NCBI GenBank assembly: GCA_034687125.1
Contig: JAQGBZ010000018.1
Location: forward strand, 310,001 to 374,000
Reading direction: 5' to 3'
Origin: Neelides folsomi
Lineage: Eukaryota > Arthropoda > Collembola > Neelipleona > Neelidae
DNA: 64,000 nt
Position numbers and translations under genes: made by a program. The notes beneath the pieces were generated by a model, which searched no databases, was not told the origin of the DNA, and saw only the letters and a list, made by a program, of their open reading frames with translations. Shown in pieces: positions 50,391 to 62,283 of this stretch. Each line of letters begins with the position of its first letter. The stretch's first letter is position 1.

Positions 50391-53300
50391 AATTGTGCTG
50401 CAATTAATTTTTTAAATTAGGAGAATTAGGACGCAATGTTTGACGGTTTATTGGACTTGGATTTTGACGTCGCTAAAAGAATGAAGATGAAAAAGATGAA
50501 ATGCAATATTTGAAATGTTTTCTCAACAACCAGCATGTAGCCTCATATCAAAGGAAAATGTTTCACTATTCCCATTCTCCCTTTCTTGGTTTGCCTTCTT
50601 TCTCTCCCTTTCATTTCAATATTTGAGGAAGAAATATAACAATTCTGTTTTAAATAAACAATGACATCCATACAAATTATTCAAGAATCATAATAATGCC
50701 GATTCACATGTGAGAAATTATTTATTCAGTTTAATATTCAGTTATGTGGTTAAGTTTGTGTTATAAAAACAATGTCTGGCATCATTTTGTATTATTTTGT
50801 TTTTCAAGTGAAAGATGGCCTCTGGAATGTGGTAATGGACTTTGCATTTTCTATAGCATTGCATTCAAATCGTCTGCGTCTATCAATCATTTTTTAATTA
50901 ATCAATGGATTACATTATTAGTCTATTAAAAATTCAATCAGAGCCCATATTGAGAATTTCGGGTGAGCGAAAGACAAATAATTTACAATATATTGCTACA
51001 TTATAGGTACCATGCTAATTAATTACAATACATGCTGTCGGGTTTACAAATTCTCTTATATTTAATCATATAATATATTTGAGTAAAAATATTTATTGCA
51101 TACTTTTATCAGTACATAATTATAAACCTATTCATAAACAAGCACCTATTATAATAACCTATTCTATGTTTGATTGATTGATTGATGTACCTACCATACA
51201 TTTTATGTTTTTCTCTTTAATTTGCACTACAAACTACTTACATGTGTAATAATCGGAAAAGACTCTTAACATAAGAACAATCCTTTTGATTTGAACTCGT
51301 ACTTTACGAATCAATGAAAAGAGACCGAAAATAATCGGATATCCTTGAGAAAATGAGAAAGATAGTATCTCATTCACGACAGAACAAATGCAATGTGAAG
51401 GAGTCAAAAGAGAAGTAATGAAAGGAAATTGGACCCCCACCTCTCTCTCTCTCTCCGACTTCTTTCTTGACCCACTTTGCTTACATTGTGGAGATTGATT
51501 CAGTAAATAATATATCACAAAGTCAAAGGTCTTTCGCACATCTATGGATGAATTGTATATTTGAATTTCTTGTACATATACCATACTATTTACTAATATA
51601 TGGTAGGACCTTTCTTCAAATAAAAAGCTTGAGTCTAGTATAGGGGCTTAAACCCATATGCAGCCAGGTTGAGTCAGTATGCTGTAGCCAGCTAATGTCG
51701 ACCTTAAATAATAGCTATCAATTCATTATTTAAAAATTAAAGTCCATTTGATTTAATATATATTTTGACGATGAGCTTTTGTGTTGCAATGTCAAGAAGA
51801 TTAATTAACTTTTACTTCACTTGAAGATACAAGACATACAATAAAAAATTGATGAAAAATTAAAATTTAATAACAATTTCATTTGTTCGGGAATTCGTAG
51901 AATCCTTCCCGTTGAAGATCTAGCCGCGGGGACCATTAAAAGAGGACAAGTATTTTCTCTGGAACTGCCAGGCTGTGCGAGGACATATTTAGAATCATTC
52001 TTAAAGGCCCTGGAATCTTCACGTGGGTTGTGTAGGAAGTCCTACTATATTGTAGAAGCGGATGGGAGTATTTAATAATTCAAATGTGTAAGGCAAAGTG
52101 ACTTCGAGGGACCGAGCGACTTCTTTGCCTCCAGAGATTTCTAATGAAATTAAATCTTATCACGAATATGTAGGGGAAAGTATCCTTTTCAACGTAATAA
52201 ATTTTCATGGTATATTTTTCATTTCTTATAGTATAATATGCTATACTGCTTACAAAAATTATATGTTATTTGTGCATATCATTATATAACATAAGTATAT
52301 ATGTAATATCTATATATTATCCAGCTATAAATACAGATATATTATGTATTATGTAAGTATTCTAGCCATTCCTTATATTATGCTAAAAAGTAATATTTTA
52401 TTCAATTTGCAAATTCCTATTCGACCAAAGTCTCCATCTGTTCTCTTGGGTGGATATGTGAGTTATAATATATTTGTATTGAACATTGAATCTGATACTT
52501 ATACGAAGAGAGGTCAAAGGTGTATATAATCCCGAGACCTGAGACCTTCATGACAAAGCTTCGTTTTTCTATCCAACGCATTTATAAAGGTCCAGGAGTC
52601 CGGATTAAGGAGCTTAGCATTGTTTCAACTGTTTACCCTTTTTACTCTTGTTGAGGGGGAAATTTCCTTTGGTCTGCAACCTCAAATCCATTGGATTACA
52701 CATTTATCTCAATTTCCTTCATTCCTCTTCCCCCTCTTCAATCCCCACATTCATCCTCCACACCAAAGCTTCCTCTTTACTTACCAATGTTAATATATTT
52801 TTACTTATATCGTTCTGTATATAAAATGAGCAATGTTAATGATATTAGGTAAATAAGTAAATAGCTTTAAGGTTAGCGTAGATAAAACATAAAAATGATC
52901 AAGGTGAAAAGAAATGATTTGGATGACAAGTTGATTGAAAGACTTGAGATGAATTAAAGCCTTTTTACGAAGTTATCTTTTCTCGCATGTCTCCTATCTT
53001 TGGCTGAATTGGAATTCTTTAGATCGTTTTATTAAAAAAGTTTCTTATTGAGTGACAATGGGGGGACAGACGGACTGATTTTTTCCTAGTAGAAGCAACT
53101 CGACTTAAAAAGCTTGAAATGTAATGGCAACACTCCTTGCCTTTTTAATGCGTCAACTCGTCTCACCCTCGGCACGTGTAAAAGCTAATCTTGAGAAGTT
53201 AAAAGCTCAATACAGAACACAATTCCCGTGAAAAACGAAAAAAAAATCAATCAAATTTTAACTTTTAAGTGAACATCATTATTTTATAGTCTATCAATCA

Positions 53301-56300
53301 TTAAAACTTCACGTTTTAGTATGTATTTATATGTATACATTTGTGCATAAAAACATTTTATCGAGAGTTTGTGATTGATTATTTTAACGGCAAAAATTAT
53401 GACTAAAAATTCAAATTACGATTTTTTATAAATTCAGGTCAAAAACCTGAAAAGTTTGATCTCATTTTGATGGCATAGATGACTTTATTGAAATTGAAAC
53501 TCATTTTTATAGAATAAGTTAAGGAAAAACTCATCATTAAAAAACTTTATTCGAGTTATTAAAAAAGCTCAATTTACATGCCTAGACAATTTCTTTGAAG
53601 ACGAAGTTCATCAAATCAATTATAAAGTCAATATTGTGAAGTGTGGAGTTTGAAATGAAAAAAGATTTAGAAAGTTATTGAGTGAACCGAGGAGGGTAAT
53701 AAACTATAAGTGAGTTGAAGGTAACTTGCGAAATATTAAAAAGTTTTCGCCTCGAAGGCAATTTGGCAGAAGGAATAGCCTGATTTGATGGCACTTACAA
53801 AGAGGAAGAGGGAACGACCGGTGACAGAGCAAATGACACATGGGAGACGAGCAGAGGAGAAAAGAGATTAAGGGGAGACGGGGAATCAAACGAAGTCAAC
53901 TTTTATGTTCCTTTCTTCCTCTAAATTACAAAGATATTCCTCCCTCAAGGTTCTCCCCTTTTTCTCTCCTTTTTCTCTTACTATCTCGAGAGTCGACGAG
54001 ACGCAAAGTAAAAAACGCCTCGTCACATTTCCTGCAACATAAAAGTTAGTCTCAGCTTTATTTCATTCCCTCTTTACATTGTCACACAATGTCAGAATCA
54101 AAATGTTAACAAAGAAGATTATGTAATGTTTCAGTATAAGAATTTAATTAAAATTCATTAGACTGAAAACTTAATTAGTGATTTGCAAATAAGTAGTGCA
54201 TTCAATGGAATTTTGTCTAGGTCATAGAATAATATTATGTATACCATACATTTAACATACCATGCACACATGCAGATATTTCAAGAATTTTAATAAAATC
54301 ATTATAATAACAATGGGAAGAATGAAAAAGAATTTCCTAAGGGTTTATCATTAGCAAATAATCTACATTATAAGAATGCATTCTATTCGAAAATATCAAG
54401 AGAAGATTGAAAAAATTAAAGAGGGTTAATTTTTTCAATCCATTAAAAGGATTTGTTTTAAATCGGTCTGGAAATTGAAAGTGATCTAGGGGAGATATAA
54501 AAGAAGGAGACGATAAGCGGATTTCTCTTTTTATTTCCAGTAATAAGGAGTGAGAGTTGGGGCAAGGGTTCTTGGAGAGGGGAAGGAAATAAGTAGAAAG
54601 TGGAGTAAGGGGCAGCAAGCATAAAGAGCAGTAAGGAAATGAAATAAAGTGAATCGGGGAACGGAGGAGACCTGACACTCGGGTGTACATTCATGGCATG
54701 AATGAATGTATGAGAGAATCTTTCCGCTCCTCCGGATCAATCCAGGACAAGAGGACAAACCGGGCGAGGGAGAGTCTCAATGGCTCGGCAATAACCTCGA
54801 CATGAAACTGCACTCGAGAAAAATTTCAGGAGGGAATTTCATAAGGAGAGAAAGACTCATCTGTAGGAAGTCCTAATAAGAACCCTCTTTGTTCGATTGT
54901 TCAACCTTCATGATTGATAGATGAATGTAAAAACAAGTTAAGAATCCATCCACAGTCGCTTCTTTCGGATACTCTTCAGACTTCCCTTTAATCGAACAGT
55001 TTCAAGCCTCGAGAGTCGCTTCCTACGTATTCCAAATACATTTTTACATCAACACTTCAACTTTTAAATTGCCTCTACGTATTACTAATATATACCAGCG
55101 CCCCTATTTACTATAATACCTATACATACAAATATAGGAATAATAGCTTATAAGCATATAAGTGTTATATAGTTTGTATTCAAGAAGCGAATAATAAAAG
55201 ACACAGGTGAATAAAAGATATATCATTGAACTATTGTGCATCGAAGAATTACTAATACGTAGAATGGTATATTAGAGAATCTATCTGTGAGTTACTAATA
55301 ATAGGTATAAAAAAGTAAAGAAATTCTATCATTCAACATTTCACTCTACTACTATTATAGGTATTAGTATATTTAATACATGCATGCTCTTATAATAGAG
55401 GGGTGTGAGTATAAAAAGTGAAGACATTTAGTTTTTCCATTTTTCATTTCAACTTCCTCAGACTCTTCAAAATTTAAATGAGAATGTGAAGAGGCGAAGG
55501 AGTTTTAAGACTTTGAAGTGAGGAGAAGCTGTAAATTACGGAAAGAAAGTTGTCGGTAGTGAGAACAGGTGTAAAGTTAAAAAGTGAATGTGGGGGGAAA
55601 GTTGGCAGAAGGAAAAGGGGTGCGGTAAATTTGCAAAATAAATCAAATGGAAGAAGGGAATAACTTACGTCCCTTGTTTCTTCTTCAACTGGCGACTGTC
55701 GATGCTAGTGGAGGAGGCTCGTAAAGTTCAATTAAGTAGGACTTGATTTGTGATAAGAACCCAGGCCTCTTCCCCCTCCTTTTAATTCCAGGACGATTTG
55801 ATTTATTTTGTGGTCACCCTCGGCTCAGGAGAATAATGAAGTAAACGAGTCTCCGACTTAATCCACTCTTAAAATAATTATGCGCGTCGAGGCCTGCCAA
55901 CCCCATGTCCTTTTTTACAATCACTTCTATATAACTATTATATAACTTTATGAACTAATTATATTTATCCATTTAAGCTTCCGCCACATTTCTTCCCCGT
56001 GGAGCGAATATTCAATGTACCATGAACCCTCGTGAGACTCAATGACAAAAGACTACCCTACAAAAGACTACCCCCAATTCAAGATTAAATATTCACAAAA
56101 TATCGAGATTCTATTCAATTCCAACTCCTGTCACAAAAATACGCATTAGATTATGAATGCTTGCCACCAAACACTTGCTTTTATTCACAAAAATTCTTCA
56201 GCACAATACTTTTTTGTATATTATAATCTTTTGGCTTAAGTTTCTTATAAATATTCCTCCTTTATTATTCTTAGTAAATAAATATTTAAAGACGTTAACA

Positions 56301-59300
56301 CATTTTCATTGTCAGTCAGAGAGTCAGAGAGCAATGACAATGAGTAAAATAAAGATAAGTGTTGTAATTGGATAAAAATTAATAAGTCAGCCAAGAAGAC
56401 CTTTTGAGCCTTCAGTCAATGCTGGGCCATATTTTCATAAATGGAAATTGGAAGGTACATAGAAAGGCATTTGGTTGAGTTGGGATCTTTGAAGAGCTGT
56501 TAGCGTGTCGAAGTTGCATCCACTTCATTTCATTATTCCATTTCATTTGGAAATGATTTGATGTTATGACATGGAAAGGGGAAAGAGAAGAAAAGAATTT
56601 CTCCCTTCCATCAAGCTGACAAAATGAGATTCGGGTTTTGGCCCCCAACGAAGCAAACCACTCATCCCGACAGCTAAAGGATTTCCGTCCCTTTAGTCAA
56701 AATCATTTAATTATCATTCTCATTATGCAACTTTAGCTAATCCTGATTTCCTAATAATTTCAAATATTCCCTGAATAAATTCTCAACTTTGGACTCAGCT
56801 CCATCCAGTGTTAATAAATTAGGAATTAAATCCATCATTGGAGACGAAATTGCAAAAAACGATAAAATTTCATTAGGGTAGGTTTTTTAAGTGGTTATTT
56901 TAGCTATTGTGGATGACTCGATGAAATTATATTTTATCTCTTTTACTCACAGTGAGTAAATAAAAGAAAATTTTTATATGGAAGAAGGGAAGATTAAAAT
57001 GATGCGTGGGCGGAGATGGTTAGGAGCTTTATAGTTATTACCTATTGGCTTTCGGCAAGATGGGCTCTTGAGGGGAAAGCTGAAGAGCTCGAGAGATTCT
57101 TAGGAGCTTTTTCTTACAAATCTATATAATAACACTCACCACACGTTTAAAAACCTGCACATCTCTCTCGCCCAATTGTGATTCTAAAAAAGGAACGACC
57201 GCATCTGAGGATACTTGTAATAATAACTCCAAATAACCTCCCTTAAAGACTAAATCCCTTCAAAATGTCAATATTCTCCCTTTATGTGATTGAACCTGAG
57301 TAATTTAGGGACTTAAAATATCCTTGCGGTCTTCGTGGTGACCGTAATGAAAGTAATGATCCTCCTCTGTGGAAGAGAAAGGGATTTTCATTAGGGAGAG
57401 CATAAGAGTCCATTAGCAACTTCCCTCCCCAAGGCTTCCTTAGTGGAATCATCCTTTATTCTAATCTCCTATTTTCAACCGACGATTCCGCCCTTTATCT
57501 CACGTGTTATCAAAGACCAAAACACGATTTTCGTTTTAATTAACAAATTCATAAGTAATCAGGAGGGAACCGATAGTGACGGTAATGAAGGAGTCATATC
57601 ATCCTTTTAAATACGGCCATGGAGAGAGCAATTGAAGAGAAAATAAATATGTGTGCACAATGGGAGTTGTGAATGGGTTTGGGAGATTCGATTTCGAATT
57701 AACCCTTTCTGCCCCACACTTTCAATAAATTGATGAAATGTAAAGGGGAAAGGGGCTTAGAAAGCTCTCAATTGGGGATTTTGATGTTTTTCCCATACAT
57801 CGGATTTTGGTTGTAAGGTGTGTGTTTATTTCCCATAGCACTTCCCTTGGTCGTTTGGAATCGAGGCAGAGCGAACATTCTCATTAGCTTTTATTGCTTC
57901 CAACACTCAAATCAAGACATTCTTAATGATCACTTTCCCTGCTCAAAATCCTGAATACGCCTTCTGCATATATTCCTAGTAGGAAAAGTTCCATGATGCA
58001 CGTGCACGTAAACACACGTCCAGTAAGCTCAGTTCAATGGCAGTATAAGGAAAAGCACGTGCGTAATAATACACTAATAATACACAAAAAATATGATTAT
58101 ATCCTGCTATACACTTTACTGATACAGGTATGTTATGCTCAAAAGATGCCAAGGTGTAATCCTTCCACACGAATAGTAACAGTTGAAAGTTATTATGATC
58201 ATGATAAAAGTTTATTAATTTTAAGACATTTAAAATATTTTTGCTTATAAAAAACAAAATAACGCAGAGTGCGTCGCATTTGCAAACAAATTAAATTGAT
58301 GGAATTGAATCAATCAAAATCATCAAACATTTTTTGTCCATTTTCAGTCAAATTTCAGCATTAATCAATTCCTTTTGGGTTATTTGAATGTTTTTTTTAT
58401 TGAAATGGAATGATAAATTGAAGTTGTGTTTCATTTAAAAGAATAAATACTTTTACAAAAGCTCTGAATCTATAATGAATTCTTTGGACTATAAGAGATG
58501 AATATTCCCGGAATTTTGTTTATTCCATCATGGAGTCATTTGGTCGTTTGAGAATAGAATCGATATTTAATTATCCTTAAAGTTGAAAAACTTTCCTTGT
58601 AGATTTGTAAAGAAGGGTGAGGAAATTAATTTGAGGGAAAAGGGAGGACTGAGAACGAGAAACTCTGATTCATTATGACAATTTGTATAAGCTCTCCTTT
58701 GTAAAAATGAGTCGTAAAATAGGAGGGTTTATTGTCGGGCTTTACATTTCCATCTCTCCATTTGCAACCCGTTTTCCTTCTTGGTAAAATCCCAAAAGTA
58801 ATAACGCTTAAGAGGAAGGTTGATTGAAAAAATCTGCATTTTCCAACATCTGAACAGAAGGTCCCTTTCATTGTAAACAACCTTTATCTTTCTTAATTCC
58901 ATTTACGTGGGGACGACAGTCAACTCACTCACTTCCTCCCATACTTCTTCTTTCAATATGCATTAATGGAGAGGTTGAGAAATAAAATTAATATAAGCCC
59001 GCGATATTTCATGCATTACCCGCGTTGCGGGTTCCTTGAGAGCCTCCGAGAGTTTCACGGTACGCTGGGACTCTTGGAGAAAGAAAGATGAAAATGCGGC
59101 CGAGAGGAGCTATGTACGGAGTGCAATAAAAAATCTAACCATAGTGTTTTTTCATTAAACTCGGGTGTAAACGTCGTAATAAATAACCATTTAAACGATG
59201 CTTTCCTTCTCCGTCTCCAGGAAGCAGAATGGGAAAGCAGACAGATGCTTCAGAAAAACTAAAGGAGACATGGCGCCTCAACCTTGAGGATAAAACTGCC

Positions 59301-62283
59301 CTCGAATCCATTACAATCGTTTAGAATTAATTTTTATATATTGCATTCTCATTTCCTCTACCTATCCAAAAGATAATCAGGTTTTTTTCCGTATTTGCTC
59401 AAGTGCAAGTAGAATCAACATGTGCAAATGTGCAAGGAAATTACACGATGGAAGGCAGTGATGGTGTGTAAATTACTCGACCTGGGCACGTAAATGGCAT
59501 TGAATCCATTGAAACGCATAGAATTTAATTTGTCGTTCCAATGATTGGAGAATGATTAATGATACTTTCCACTAAAATATTCATTAATTGAACCCATTGC
59601 GTGGAACAAATGAACATCATTTGTGACCCGTGACGCTCACGCACACGAAGTACAAATATCACATATGTATCATTCCAATCGTGCATATGAGTCATTGAAA
59701 TCAACCCCAATGTTTGTTTTTATAATCGTGAATGTTAATTGAATTTTAAATGAAATATTATTTTTTACCAAAAAATTAAAATTTTCTATCAAATACACAC
59801 ATAAATAAAAATGTTACATAAAATGTGTACATACATGCAAATAAATATGAAATTAAGTAGGTATGCAAGTACATACAATGTACAAGAGTACCAATGACCT
59901 ACCTAAGTATACTAATAAATAATTATTCCCAAAAAGTACTTTTGTTCATTTAGTAGAAATTTTAAAAGCTAAAACTTTCTTTTGCTTTGATAATTGTTAA
60001 ACAAGGCGTGTTTTTTCTTTTATCTCCACCTTTATCAAAAAGTAGTAGAGGGTGACTTAATGGCTCGGCCGGTTTTAAATGGATCTTGAGTAGAGATAAT
60101 TAAATCGGGGCCGAGGGAATGGAGGGGAGTTGGGGATGAATTTTGGTCACAGCGAACCTGATGGGTAACGAATTCAGGGTTTGAATGAGGAATGAAGGGC
60201 TGGAGGGGGAAATGATGGAGAAAGAATGGGAAGGCGGCTCACATGAGACAAGCCGGACATTCCCCTCTTTTCAATGTTGTACAAAAGGAAAGCTCCATGA
60301 CCAATGGATAGAACTCCAATTGAAAAGTCAATATTTACCCTTTTCATCCCGATACAATGAAAAGACACCGAATCGCAAAATTTATTTAGCTCTAGTGATT
60401 CTATATTTATTTTAGACATTAATAGCTATAAAACAACTATCATCAATATATAGTAGTATAGTACTTATATACCATATACCATATAAATATTTATTTACAT
60501 ACATATTTATGTGTACATGCTTGTATATTATATGTATTCACTGAAGAGAATGTAAACCTTTATAAATTAGATACTTAAACATACATATTTCTCCAATTTA
60601 TGTTATGTAAACTTGGTACTTACATAATGCACTAATTGTAAGTGGTATTGTAGTAGATATAAAGTTAAAATTTAGTTTGAGTAGATTTTTGAGTAAAAGA
60701 GTTGATAAAAGTGCTAAATGAGCTTCAAAGAGGATAAAAGGGAGTTGAGTGGGGGAGAGAAGAAAGTGACAGATGATAAAATAAAAAGTTAATGAAAGTG
60801 TACAAAGTGAGAGGACCACAAAGAATGCGTAGAAAGGAAAAAACTTTTTCGTTTTATTCGGAAAAATAATTTGAGGGAAATCGCCTGGAAAAATCTTCTA
60901 TCCTACTCTCACCTTCTTCTGTCTCCCAATTCAGGATTCCCACCCAAAAAGAGATTCACGAGTGTAATTTGTGGATCTCTCCAAATCCACCATTATATTA
61001 GCCATTTCTCAACGCTATACTCTATACCCTTAAGATATATCCTATTGCCAATTAGTTGTTTTATAGTTTGTTTGGTACGAAGGTGAAACTTAAAGAAAAA
61101 AATTCGAAATGATTCATTTGTCTAATTCTATAAATACTTTGATTATTTTATATAATTTGGTTCTGTTATTGATCATGATCATAATTATTGATCATGTTAG
61201 TGGTCAAATATATTTAATTAAATTCAATAGTGTTGAGGCAGTATTACCATATGGTATGCTTAATGTTAGTAATTTATACAGATATTCTAGCTCAAATATA
61301 AATGTGCTATATTAGTATTTATTATTGATGTTATAAGCAGTAATATCATGATTAATAATATCTAGAAGACCTTATGAGCGTCATTTTAATATATTCAGAA
61401 GGGCAATGGCTATATAATCTACGCAGAATTGCTTGTAGGAATTCAATTTAATTCGCAAAGGTGGTCGCCTTTTTATGTGTACAATTTATCATTTTAAAGA
61501 TCATTACTCACAATTTGTGGGTCATAAGGACGATGTAAAAGACTTTTTGACAAAAATAAGCATCGTGTTCGCCAAATTCTTTGGAAAACGACCAGAAGCC
61601 CGATGAGAAAGTGAAAAGTATAAAATATACATAAAAGATATGTCATATTACGCTTTGGAAGATGAATGAAGACGGAGAAGTGGACGAAGGAAAAAAAGGG
61701 GAAAATTCATGCATCAAATGTCAACTGATAAGCTACAGAAGAGCCCTATGGAATCAAAATGAGACTCTCAACACGACAGAGTCCAACATTCACATTTTTT
61801 CCTTATCGCGATAAGGAATACTGGGAATAGGAATCTTGAAAAGGGTAAGCATACATTTTCCATATTTCATTCTTCTCCTCCCTTCATGGTAATACAATTA
61901 GAACGACGATGGGAGTTTGGGATACTTTGATATGAAGGAATTTAAGTCAAGTGCTCCTCTTTCAACTTCCTAAATTCTCTACTTCAAATGCCTATTACAG
62001 ATGCTCTGATGCCAATTCTTGGAGGAAATATTATTACTGACAGAGCTATGACATATCCTTACAATTTGGTGTCAATTCTTTTTCTTGGAACTCCACTTGT
62101 ATTATTATTTTAAAGATTAATTAAAATTAGAATAACTTACATATATGTCACGACTATTTTTATGCAACAAGAAAGAAAAATAAATAAATTGTAAATATTA
62201 CATTATTGACATTTATTTGCATAAAGTAATCCGAACACTACATACTTAAATAGTTGATTTAATGAATTAAACAATGAGTAACT
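50391..62283. other. 11.9-kb stretch without a supportable gene
   Basis: I found no exon chain, RNA gene or long-armed repeat on either strand. The stretch alternates between AT-rich tracts and GC-balanced, purine/pyrimidine-skewed blocks (for example 53,700-54,050, 54,500-54,850, 55,430-55,900, 58,900-59,300, 60,050-60,300). The longest open frames (such as 51,234-51,584 minus and 54,337-54,690 minus) are low-complexity Ser/Pro/Phe/Leu translations of those blocks. Simple repeats include (CT)n near 51,440-51,455 and GATT units near 51,172. It may be a large intron or regulatory region of a gene extending beyond the window, or gene-free DNA. Confidence 0.45.
51440..51455. repeat. (CT)n microsatellite
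   Basis: An uninterrupted CT dinucleotide run of about eight units within a pyrimidine-rich segment. Simple sequence with no further meaning visible. Confidence 0.8.

Noticed and set aside
54337-54758. Overlapping minus-strand frames of 75-117 codons
   Set aside because: Ser/Pro/Phe/Leu-rich translations of a purine-rich block, open in several frames at once; no gene signal.
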